Positions 8,007 through 14,662 of a stretch of DNA of 14,981 nucleotides are shown here, one piece after another; within the stretch, counting starts at the first letter, position 1, and each line of letters begins with the position of its first letter. Both the position numbers and the translations under genes were made by a program. The DNA comes from an uncultured Granulosicoccaceae bacterium (GTDB lineage Bacteria; Pseudomonadota; Gammaproteobacteria; Granulosicoccales; Granulosicoccaceae), in contig CALFBL010000054.1 of NCBI GenBank assembly GCA_937951695.1, forward strand, positions 1 through 14,981. The letters are read 5' to 3'. The notes under the pieces are model-generated. The model ran no database searches. It saw only the letters and a program-made list of their open reading frames with translations, and was not told the DNA's origin.

Positions 8007-9203
8007 ATGCCAAAAAACCACGACCCGGTAGTGATTGTTGATGGCGCTCGCACCCCCATGGGCGGCTTTCAGGGAGCGCTGTCGGAGGCCTCGGCACCGC
8101 AGTTGGGCAGCACCGCCATCCAGGCCGCGTTAGACAGAACCGGTATCAAACCCGAAGACATCGATGAGGTGCTGATGGGCTGTGTACTACCGGCGGGTAT
8201 GGGCCAGGCACCCGCTCGCCAAGCAGCGCTCGGCGCGGGTATTCCCGACTCAACCGGTTGCACAACGATCAACAAAATGTGCGGTTCTGGGATGAAGGCC
8301 GTTATGCTGGCGAACGATGCCTTGCTCGCAGGCAGTTCAACCGTCTCGGTTGCCGGTGGACTGGAAAGCATGACCAACGCCCCTTACCTGCTACCCAAAG
8401 CCCGTGGCGGCATGCGTATGGGCCATGGTGAATTGAAAGACCATATGTTCCTTGACGGTCTGGAAGACGCTTACAGCAAAGGCAAATTAATGGGTCATTT
8501 TGCTGAGGAAACCGCTCGCAAGTATCAGTTCACTCGAGACGCGCAAGACGATTTCGCCATTGCCTCGCTCGAGCGCGCTTGCCACGCCATCGACAACGAT
8601 ATCTCTGCCAGTGAGATAGCGCCAGTGACGATCAACACGCGCAAAGGCGACGTGGTCGTTAACGAGGACGAACAGCCCAAAAAAGCCAGAGTCGACAAAA
8701 TACGCCAGCTGCGTCCAGCGTTCGACAAGGACGGAACGGTGACCGCTGCGAACGCCAGCTCCATATCAGACGGCGCTGCCGCCCTTGTACTGATGCGGCA
8801 AAGCGAGGCCGAAGCTCGAGGGCTAGAACCTCGTGCACGTATTCTCGGCCATTCCAGTTTTGCCCACGAACCCGAATGGTTTACCACTGCTCCCGTGTTC
8901 GCCATCGATCGCCTGTTGCAGCGATTGAAGCTGAAAAATACAGACATTGATGTGTTTGAAATCAATGAAGCCTTTGCGGTGGTGACGATGGCCGCAATGC
9001 AAGAATGTGGTTTGCCACACGAACACACCAACATCTATGGCGGTGCCTGTGCCTTAGGTCATCCAGTAGGGGCATCGGGTGCACGCATTGTGATCACGCT
9101 GCTCAATGCATTGGAGCGCACCAGTTCCAGACGCGGTTTGGCGTCCTTATGCATCGGTGGAGGCGAAGCGGTGGCCATCGCCGTCGAACGAATCACGGAG
9201 TAA
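8007..9203 (+). CDS. Thiolase, acetyl-CoA C-acetyltransferase type
   Basis: The 398-residue product has the normal length of a bacterial thiolase. It makes acetoacetyl-CoA from two acetyl-CoA or cleaves short 3-ketoacyl-CoAs. All catalytic elements are present: the acyl-accepting Cys92 in NKMCGSGMKA, NEAF at 320-323, His352 in GGACALGHPVGASGAR and Cys382 in CIGGGEA. The opening VVIVDGARTPMGGFQGAL is typical of the family. The ATG at 8007 is the first in frame; its ribosome-binding site is weak. The gene is divergent from icmF, so the pair may share control and serve butyryl/isobutyryl-CoA metabolism. Biosynthetic (PhaA/AtoB-like) and degradative roles cannot be separated from sequence; no acyl-CoA dehydrogenase, CoA transferase or polyhydroxyalkanoate synthase gene is nearby. 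Confidence 0.95.
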   Translation: MPKNHDPVVIVDGARTPMGGFQGALSEASAPQLGSTAIQAALDRTGIKPEDIDEVLMGCVLPAGMGQAPARQAALGAGIPDSTGCTTINKMCGSGMKAVMLANDALLAGSSTVSVAGGLESMTNAPYLLPKARGGMRMGHGELKDHMFLDGLEDAYSKGKLMGHFAEETARKYQFTRDAQDDFAIASLERACHAIDNDISASEIAPVTINTRKGDVVVNEDEQPKKARVDKIRQLRPAFDKDGTVTAANASSISDGAAALVLMRQSEAEARGLEPRARILGHSSFAHEPEWFTTAPVFAIDRLLQRLKLKNTDIDVFEINEAFAVVTMAAMQECGLPHEHTNIYGGACALGHPVGASGARIVITLLNALERTSSRRGLASLCIGGGEAVAIAVERITE

Positions 9204-9248
9204 GCATGATTGACAGTGAACTCAGTGACGATCAACACACCCACTGAC

Positions 9249-9260
9249 GCAGTGCACTGC
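9249..9260. promoter_or_regulatory. Perfect 12-base palindrome upstream of the isomerase gene
   Basis: GCAGTGCACTGC is fully self-complementary and ends 26 bases before the ATG of the isomerase-like gene, in the 83-base gap after the thiolase. It could be a protein-binding site. Three or four palindromes of this length are expected by chance in a window of this size, so the call is tentative. Confidence 0.2.
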
Positions 9261-9286
9261 CCGTACAGTTTATTGAGAGGCTGGAT

Positions 9287-9901
9287 ATGACTAAGACTAT
9301 AGAATTTTATTTCGATTTTTCGTCGCCCTATGGGTACCTCGGTGCACAACGCATACAAGAGTTGGCCGAAAAGCATCAACGCGTGATTGATTGGCAGCCG
9401 GTGTTATTGGGCGTAATTTTTAAAGTCAGTGGCCAAGCCCCACTCACCACGTTCCCGTTAAAGGGAGATTACGCAATCATGGATTTTCAACGCTCGGCCC
9501 GCGAGCTCAATCTACCCTACGTACACCCAAAGAAATTTCCCATTGCAACCGTGGCAGCTGCCCGATCGGTTTGGTGGGTAAAAGAGCACGACGATAGCGC
9601 TATACACTCACTCACTACAGCGTTGGTTCAAGCGTTCTTCAAAGCGTACTATGTTGACGGACAGGATCTTGGCGATGCCGAGGTGGTATTAGAAACAGCC
9701 GCCAGTGTCGGCATTGATCGTGACGCACTCGCTAATGCCGTGCAAGAAGATGCCGTCAAGGAACGATTGAAAACTGCCGTGTCAGACGCGCTGGATAAGA
9801 AGGTTTTTGGCTCGCCAATGATGATTGTCGACGGCGAATCCTTTTGGGGTAATGATCGCATCGAACAATTGGATCGGTGGTTGAGTCGCGGTGGCTGGTA
9901 G
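9287..9901 (+). CDS. 2-hydroxychromene-2-carboxylate isomerase-like protein (DsbA/GST-kappa fold)
   Basis: The 204-residue protein is close in length to NahD, the glutathione-dependent isomerase of naphthalene breakdown. The N-terminal EFYFDFSSPYGYLGAQRI matches the family signature; Ser13 of SPY corresponds to the serine that activates the glutathione thiol. The C-terminal FGSPMMIVDGESFWGNDRI is the usual thioredoxin-fold end with its cis-proline-like SP. GAGAGG lies seven bases before the ATG, a good ribosome-binding site. No other aromatic-degradation gene is nearby, so the true substrate may be different; many members of this family are generic glutathione-dependent or DsbA-like oxidoreductases. 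It is the first gene of a tight rightward cluster. Confidence 0.9.
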   Translation: MTKTIEFYFDFSSPYGYLGAQRIQELAEKHQRVIDWQPVLLGVIFKVSGQAPLTTFPLKGDYAIMDFQRSARELNLPYVHPKKFPIATVAAARSVWWVKEHDDSAIHSLTTALVQAFFKAYYVDGQDLGDAEVVLETAASVGIDRDALANAVQEDAVKERLKTAVSDALDKKVFGSPMMIVDGESFWGNDRIEQLDRWLSRGGW

Positions 9902-9906
9902 GCTGC

Positions 9907-10242
9907 GTGACTAAACCCCACCACGACGCAGAACGCCGCTTCGCCGTTCTCGGTGTCTTGCTGCAAGCCTTGCATTTGCTGTTTGGCGTGACCGCCATTC
10001 TGGGCATGTACCTGACACTTGGCCGAGTGCAGAGCATGCAAAGCCCGCTGTGGAAAAATCATTGCCTGCAGCAGCTAAAAACATTCTGGATCGGCGCTAT
10101 CCTCTATACGATCGCGTCGATATTGGGTGTGTGGTACGGGCATTGGTGGGCGTTTATCGTCGCGGCCATGTGGGTCACTTACCGAATACTTAGCAGCGCT
10201 GTCGGTATCGCAACTCGCTGTCCCGCAAACCACTGTTTTTAA
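9907..10242 (+). CDS. Small membrane protein, DUF4870-like
   Basis: With a GTG start at 9907, five bases after the previous stop, the product has 111 residues and three predicted membrane helices at about 12-38, 58-77 and 79-100. The pairing of a polar NHCLQQLKTFW stretch with the second helix resembles DUF4870 proteins, whose members have SHxRWQ-type segments ahead of an FW-rich helix. No catalytic motif is seen. A GTG at 9877 would give a start overlapping the isomerase gene by 25 bases; neither start has a strong ribosome-binding site. The position suggests translational coupling with the isomerase. The function is unknown. Confidence 0.7.
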   Translation: MTKPHHDAERRFAVLGVLLQALHLLFGVTAILGMYLTLGRVQSMQSPLWKNHCLQQLKTFWIGAILYTIASILGVWYGHWWAFIVAAMWVTYRILSSAVGIATRCPANHCF

Positions 10243-10292
10243 TCGATCAAGCAATAACGACCTATTGCCACCAGCAAGAGAAAACTGATTCA

Positions 10293-10541
10293 ATGAACAA
10301 CCGTATATCTACCCAAAACGAACCATACCGCATAGACGTCGAAGCAGGCCAAGCGTACTTTCTGTGTGCCTGTGGAAAAAGCAGCAAGCTTCCCTTCTGC
10401 GATGGAACGCACAAGGGTTCAGACTTTACTCCGACTAAGTACGTGGCAGAAAAAACCGCCATGGTGGCTTTTTGTGGCTGCCAGCAATCTGGCAATTACC
10501 CGCTGTGTGACGGCACGCATCGTACCCTCAATGACAACTGA
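10293..10541 (+). CDS. Tandem CDGSH iron-sulfur domain protein
   Basis: The 82-residue protein contains two complete CDGSH-type [2Fe-2S] sites, each with three Cys and one His. The first is C-A-C-(8 residues)-CDGTH and the second C-G-C-(7 residues)-CDGTH. This tandem arrangement is that of CISD3/MiNT-like proteins, which occur in bacteria as small soluble proteins and may carry out electron or cluster transfer. There is no membrane anchor. The ATG at 10293 is the first in frame, with a modest AAGAGA upstream. It lies 50 bases after the small membrane protein and 18 bases before the HAD phosphatase, so co-transcription is likely. The physiological partner is unknown. Confidence 0.92.
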   Translation: MNNRISTQNEPYRIDVEAGQAYFLCACGKSSKLPFCDGTHKGSDFTPTKYVAEKTAMVAFCGCQQSGNYPLCDGTHRTLNDN

Positions 10542-10559
10542 GTCTGAGAGACACACGCG

Positions 10560-11153
10560 TTGAAACTGACCGATAAAACCCATTGGATTTTCGATATGGA
10601 CGGTACGCTAACGCATGCCATTCATGATTTTGACGCGATCCGTGTAGAGCTAGGCCTTCCAGTCGGGAAGCCTATCCTTGAGTCGATGGCTGAGCTACCT
10701 GAAAACGAAGCCATCGATATTCGACACAAGTTGGATCGTCTGGAATACGCCATTGCTGAAGAGGCCACAGCCCAACCCGGTGCAGTTGAACTGCTTGAGC
10801 AACTGCAGGCACGTGGTGCCAAGCTGGGCATATTGACGCGAAACGGTAAAGGCATTGCTCACGCCACTCTGGACGCTTGCGGCTTACGCGATTATTTCGA
10901 CGACGAGTCTGTCGTTAGCCGTGATTGCTGCACACCAAAACCTGACGGTGAGGGTGTGTCTTTGCTTATGGATCGATGGCAGTGCGACAAAGCGCATTCG
11001 ATCATGGTGGGGGATTTTCTGTTCGACCTACAAGCCGGACGCAATGCCGGAGTGACCACCGTGCATCTTGATGTAGAAGGTGAATTTGCCTGGCCTGAAA
11101 TGAGCGATGTGTGCGTCACGAGCCTGACCGAATTGATCGACCGAATCTCCTGA
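10560..11153 (+). CDS. HAD-superfamily (subfamily IA) phosphatase
   Basis: The 197-residue protein shows all four HAD motifs: the nucleophile segment FDMDGT with Asp12 and Asp14, ILTRNG as motif II, the lysine of PKPDGEG as motif III, and MVGDFLFDLQAG as motif IV. A small helical cap between motifs I and II places it with phosphoglycolate-phosphatase-like enzymes. The substrate cannot be read from sequence. The TTG start at 10560 is essentially forced: an in-frame TGA lies at 10545-10547 and the next ATG falls inside motif I. GAGAG sits nine bases before the TTG. It is the last gene of the rightward cluster and ends facing a convergent gene. Confidence 0.92.
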   Translation: MKLTDKTHWIFDMDGTLTHAIHDFDAIRVELGLPVGKPILESMAELPENEAIDIRHKLDRLEYAIAEEATAQPGAVELLEQLQARGAKLGILTRNGKGIAHATLDACGLRDYFDDESVVSRDCCTPKPDGEGVSLLMDRWQCDKAHSIMVGDFLFDLQAGRNAGVTTVHLDVEGEFAWPEMSDVCVTSLTELIDRIS

Positions 11154-11218
11154 CGCACTCTCGTTGCTGATGCACTTTATTAACACCTGCAGCCCGCGCT
11201 TTGGGCAACCCGACACAT

Positions 11219-11242
11219 CGTTCAGCTCATCACGGCTGAACG
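11219..11242. terminator. Eight-base hairpin between convergent genes
   Basis: CGTTCAGC (11219-11226) and GCTGAACG (11235-11242) form a perfect stem with an eight-base loop. It overlaps the stop codon of the secreted FN3 protein and lies about 65 bases after the HAD gene. There is no T-run on either side, so it is not a canonical intrinsic terminator. Its place between two convergent genes suggests transcript-end formation or stabilisation. Confidence 0.35.
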
Positions 11243-12504
11243 CTAGTGGCTTCCGATCGGTTGCCGGATCCGTCGACGGCTATTAGCGAGTATTCGTAGT
11301 CTTGCCCGCTAGCCCGGGTGTCGTCGAAAAACGAATTACCGGGAACCGAAGTGAGGAAGTTACCATCCCGGTACACGTCGGTACCAACGATGTTTTCAAC
11401 CGTAGAGGCTCTGTCCCAGAACAGTTCCGCTGCCGTTCTTGAATACACGACAAGGCTTGCGTTTTGCGGTGATTGTGGGCCTGACCCGGATACAACACCG
11501 ACCGGCACTCCAGGCGTCGCAGTGACAACAACCGGCGCTGACTCGGTTCCGGCACTGCTGATGGTGCTCACACTGAACGAATAATCCGTACCATCGCTTA
11601 AACCATCAAAGAAGTAACTGGTGCCATTGGTGGTATCGCGAGTATCGCCGTTTACACCGATACGATAGGTCACACCCAGTTCATCCTGACGATTCCAGAA
11701 CAGTTCCACAGCGCTGCTGGAGTAGACCTCTATGCGTAAACCTTCCACCGGCTTCACGTTAGGGTCGATCGTTGTAACGCTGACGGGTACTGGCTCAGGA
11801 GCCGGTGCGACTTCGGTTGGTGGCTCGGGCGCATCCGTTGGCTCAGGCTTTGGTGCGGGTTCTGGCTCACTGTCAGCGGTTGGCGCAGAACCTGAAGCCG
11901 GGCTGGAGGGTGTTAGTTGCTCAAACCGGGCTGCCGAAAATGGCACTGATGGGTAGTGATACAAAACGATTTGATCGATCGCATGACCACGAGAGCGACC
12001 GGAGATTTGCATGACATGATCGCCTGCTGAGAAAAACTGGCGAACCGGTCGACCGACGTTATCCACCGTAGCGGAGGCCCATGACCACTGATTCAAACCA
12101 TTCATAAACACCTTGGTCCAAGTATTGATGGATTGTTCGCCAGGCACGTTGTCACCGGTAGGAAAACGCACCCAGGAATCGTTGGATTCGGTCGGGTTGT
12201 TGCCTTCTGTGATGCGAGAACGCCAACGCAGCTGGTAGTTCCCAGCCCGGTTGATCCGAAAGCGGTAAGTCAGCGTTCCACGACCGGCTGAGGCCACGCC
12301 AAACGCGTTAGCCCCTTCCCAGACGAAGTAGCCCGAGCCCTTAAACCCTCCGATGGAGCGCTCCAGTTTCCAGTCACCCGCAGCGCCAACCGACTCGGCT
12401 TCAATAACGACGATACCGGCGGATTCATTCACTTGGGCTTGAGCGGTCGAGATCGACAGGGCAAAAAAAGCGAACACTGCAAAAACAGATCGAAAGAAAG
12501 CCAT
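11230..12504 (-). CDS. Secreted carbohydrate-binding-like protein with two fibronectin type III domains
   Basis: The 424-residue product begins with a clear signal peptide (MAFFRSVFAVFAFFALSIST, cleavage probably after AQA at 23), so it is exported. Residues about 30-184 form a beta-rich domain with EAES near its start, KGSGYFVWEG, RWRSR, NDSWVRF and a closing GHAIDQIVLY. This pattern resembles CBM35/GH115 C-terminal-like carbohydrate-binding modules. A Pro/Glu/Ala-rich linker follows (about 198-240), then two FN3 domains (about 253-330 and 345-424) that share VYSxxAxELFWxR. The second FN3 domain ends at the C-terminus. No catalytic domain, sortase signal or membrane anchor is seen, so an adhesive or polysaccharide-binding role outside the cell is inferred. 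The ATG at 12504 is supported by the signal peptide; the ribosome-binding site is weak. Confidence 0.85.
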   Translation of the reverse strand: MAFFRSVFAVFAFFALSISTAQAQVNESAGIVVIEAESVGAAGDWKLERSIGGFKGSGYFVWEGANAFGVASAGRGTLTYRFRINRAGNYQLRWRSRITEGNNPTESNDSWVRFPTGDNVPGEQSINTWTKVFMNGLNQWSWASATVDNVGRPVRQFFSAGDHVMQISGRSRGHAIDQIVLYHYPSVPFSAARFEQLTPSSPASGSAPTADSEPEPAPKPEPTDAPEPPTEVAPAPEPVPVSVTTIDPNVKPVEGLRIEVYSSSAVELFWNRQDELGVTYRIGVNGDTRDTTNGTSYFFDGLSDGTDYSFSVSTISSAGTESAPVVVTATPGVPVGVVSGSGPQSPQNASLVVYSRTAAELFWDRASTVENIVGTDVYRDGNFLTSVPGNSFFDDTRASGQDYEYSLIAVDGSGNRSEATSVQP

Positions 12505-12585
12505 ATTGGTTGGGTCCGTGCGTTAGCTGCTTGGGTCAAGTCGGAGTAAACCGGAGCCGCAAGGGTACGGATTCAACCCCTAATG

Positions 12586-12599
12586 GTCAATAAATTGAC
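12586..12599. promoter_or_regulatory. Candidate operator: GTCAAT/ATTGAC inverted repeat
   Basis: GTCAAT and ATTGAC form a perfect six-base inverted repeat around AA, 82 bases upstream of the FN3 protein start. On that gene's strand it contains TTGACC with the following base, a five-of-six match to a -35 box, but no good -10 follows at the proper distance. It may be a regulator-binding site. Confidence 0.3.
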
Positions 12600-12604
12600 T
12601 ACTA

Positions 12605-12636
12605 TTGCTTGGGATTTAGTCCCATCAGCGAAGCAA
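12605..12636 (-). other. Imperfect stem-loop upstream of the FN3 protein gene
   Basis: TTGCTT (12605-12610) pairs with AAGCAA (12631-12636), and inside it GGGA (12611-12614) pairs with TCCC (12620-12623) around the loop TTTAG. A seven-base bulge interrupts one side. If the transcript starts upstream, this would fold in the leader about 100 bases before the start codon. The function is unknown. Confidence 0.25.
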
Positions 12637-12779
12637 CAGACTTGAAATCGTTCATTTTTTGATCAATTTAAGCAAACCTGACGAACCTCAGTCAGCCTAT
12701 AGCAGGCGTTCAAGTTTTCACGATGATCAATTATCGACGGTACTGAATAGACAACCGTTAGGAACCAACGCGTCGTTAG

Positions 12780-12788
12780 TGCGATAAT
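12780..12788 (+). promoter_or_regulatory. Extended -10 promoter candidate for the glycosyltransferase gene
   Basis: TGCGATAAT matches the extended -10 form TGnTATAAT with one mismatch, and such promoters can work without a -35 box; none is seen here. Transcription would start near 12795 and give a leader of about 90-140 bases, depending on the start codon used. Confidence 0.35.
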
Positions 12789-12832
12789 ACGAGGTTAATG
12801 TTTTTCTAACCTGCCCTGCGTGCCCGGTAACG

Positions 12833-12876
12833 AGATGCCAGACTGATAAACCGATCAACGACTTACTCGGGCATCT
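12833..12876 (+). other. Long-loop hairpin just before the glycosyltransferase start
   Basis: AGATGCC (12833-12839) and GGCATCT (12870-12876) are complementary over seven bases with a 30-base loop, ending seven bases before the GTG at 12884. Folded in the mRNA it would crowd ribosome access to that GTG, which favours either translational control or a downstream start at 12935. Confidence 0.25.
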
Positions 12877-12883
12877 GTTCGTT

Positions 12884-14572
12884 GTGCCAACACTGCGACC
12901 CAACTTGCCAATTGCACGACCTCGACTGCACTCCGTGACCATTGACAATCTAAAAAATCCGCACGCAATCCAACTGCTACCCATCGCCATCTGGGTCGGC
13001 TTTTTTCTCCTAACGTTGCACTTTCGCCCGCTAATACCCATCGACGAAACACGCTACCTCGCAGTTGCCTGGGAGATGTGGCAACGACAAAATTTCATCG
13101 TGCCACACCTTAACGGGCAAACCTATTCACACAAGCCTCCGTTGCTGTTTTGGATTATTCAGGGTGGTTGGTGGTTGTTTGGTGTTCACGACTGGGTAGC
13201 CAGAATGGTACCCGGGCTGTTTGCTATGGCCAGTCTGCTATTACTGGTACGCCTCAGCCGAACGTTGTGGCCAGACGACGATCACAGCGCAAGGTTTGCA
13301 CCACTGGTGTTACTCACGACGCTCTATTGGCTGCTGTTTACCACAACGCTCATGTTCGACTTGATGGTCGGCTTCTTTGCGCTGCTGGGCGTGTGCGGCA
13401 TCTGTCAGGTATGGCGTTCAGGAAATCGCTGGGGCTGGTGGATTGTTGGCTTGGCAATTGGCGGTGGGGTGCTCGCCAAAGGTCCGGTTATTCTTGTCTA
13501 CATCTTGCCTATCGCCTTTCTCGCACCACTGTGGATGGATCGGCAAGACTCCAGACGATCGTCGTGGTTACGCTGGTATTCGGGCTGCGCATTCGCCATC
13601 GTGTTGGGTGCATCAATTGCTCTTGCCTGGGCACTTCCGGCCGCCTATCTGGGTGGCGAAGCCTATGCCAATCAGATCCTATGGGGCCAGACCTCGGGCC
13701 GTTTGGTAGCGGCGTTTTCACACCAAAGGCCCTGGTGGTGGTACCTGGCAATACTGCCGCTGATGTTGTATCCGTGGTTTTTTTGGTTACCCGCGTGGCG
13801 TGGACTACAGCGTTGCCAATGGGACAGCGGCGCCCGATTATGCGCTACGTGGGCCGGGTCGGGTTTACTGATATTTATGCTGATCAGCGGTAAGCAAGCG
13901 CACTACTTGTTGCCACTTTTTCCCGCGATTGCGTTGCTCACTGTTCGGGTCACAAAAGACCCTGTGCGAACAGCCTATGATGGTTGGGTGGTCGGTAGTG
14001 TCATGTTGCTTTTTGCAGCCGTACAGATTGCGATTTGGGTGGCACCAGAACCGTTTCTTGTCACGTTGGAGTGGCCTGCTTGGGTGGCGGATATCGCCCC
14101 CTATTGGGGTCTATTATTGCTCATTGTCGTGACAATCGGAATCAAACTACCCACCTACTCTGCAGCCGCCAGCACTGTCGTGCTCGCAATAAGCAACGTG
14201 ACGTTTGTGCTCATCCATGTATTTGGCGTGATGCACCCTGGCTGGTCTTACTATGATACTAACCCGATGGCGACACGATTAGCTGTGTTGCAAGATCAAC
14301 AAGTGCCAATCGCGATCGTTGCGAAATACCATGGCGAGTTTCAATTTACCGGCCGACTGACCCAACCGATCGACTCGCTAAAAAAAGATAAAGTCAAACA
14401 TTGGTTGACGAATAATCCGACCGGGCAGCTAATTGTCTATACCGAATCGCCCATCGCACTGGAGCGACAAATCGTTGAATACGATAATGCCTATCGAGGC
14501 CGCCACATTTCCCTACTCGATGGCGCAAAGCTCGCCAGTAATCCGGCCTTGCTGGATGAGCTTGGTTACTAA
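12884..14572 (+). CDS. ArnT/PMT-family membrane glycosyltransferase
   Basis: The 562-residue multi-spanning protein belongs to the GT-C fold that uses polyprenyl-phosphate sugars on the outer face of the inner membrane. The first loop has PIDETRYLAVAWEM with Asp54-Glu55, then SHKPPLLFW with Lys84, and later FDLMVGFFA with Asp159 and LAKGPV with Lys199. These match ArnT positions for the catalytic aspartates and lipid-phosphate-binding lysines. Roughly ten or more hydrophobic helices follow, up to about residue 455, and a soluble periplasmic end of about 95 residues, shorter than a TPR-type domain. The acceptor could be lipid A, a glycan or a protein. The GTG at 12884 is the longest start; GTG at 12935, 17 codons later, would remove a Pro/Arg-rich leader and is equally plausible. 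Neither has a good ribosome-binding site. No arn operon or O-antigen gene is next to it. Confidence 0.85.
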   Translation: MPTLRPNLPIARPRLHSVTIDNLKNPHAIQLLPIAIWVGFFLLTLHFRPLIPIDETRYLAVAWEMWQRQNFIVPHLNGQTYSHKPPLLFWIIQGGWWLFGVHDWVARMVPGLFAMASLLLLVRLSRTLWPDDDHSARFAPLVLLTTLYWLLFTTTLMFDLMVGFFALLGVCGICQVWRSGNRWGWWIVGLAIGGGVLAKGPVILVYILPIAFLAPLWMDRQDSRRSSWLRWYSGCAFAIVLGASIALAWALPAAYLGGEAYANQILWGQTSGRLVAAFSHQRPWWWYLAILPLMLYPWFFWLPAWRGLQRCQWDSGARLCATWAGSGLLIFMLISGKQAHYLLPLFPAIALLTVRVTKDPVRTAYDGWVVGSVMLLFAAVQIAIWVAPEPFLVTLEWPAWVADIAPYWGLLLLIVVTIGIKLPTYSAAASTVVLAISNVTFVLIHVFGVMHPGWSYYDTNPMATRLAVLQDQQVPIAIVAKYHGEFQFTGRLTQPIDSLKKDKVKHWLTNNPTGQLIVYTESPIALERQIVEYDNAYRGRHISLLDGAKLASNPALLDELGY

Positions 14573-14662
14573 ACTCAAACTCTCGCTATCATTCCACATG
14601 GTTCATACGCCTGAGGACCCGGTAACTTATCGGTAAAATCACAAGGCACACCCGGCGACAAA

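Larger units (their letters stand above)
12505..12883. other. 379-base intergenic region between divergent genes
   Basis: This AT-richer stretch separates the leftward FN3 protein gene from the rightward glycosyltransferase gene. I see no credible coding sequence in it. It contains the palindrome, the stem-loop, the extended -10 box and the upstream hairpin listed separately. I looked for the conserved core of a GEMM c-di-GMP riboswitch on the FN3 strand and did not see it. Confidence 0.7.

Noticed and set aside
9210..9215. Perfect TTGACA -35 box after the thiolase stop
   Set aside because: The sequence 17 bases downstream is CAACAC, which is not a credible -10 box, and no alternative spacing improves it.
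9206..9247. Short reading frame of 13 residues after the thiolase, starting at ATG
   Set aside because: It is very short, has no ribosome-binding site apart from the thiolase end, and shows no recognisable feature.
12727..13052. Leftward open frames across the start of the glycosyltransferase
   Set aside because: They overlap a well-supported gene on the opposite strand and show no domain signature or start signals.
14573..14662. Possible terminator between the glycosyltransferase and HIT genes (ACCGG/CGGT segments)
   Set aside because: The complementary arms are only three or four bases long and no T-run follows.
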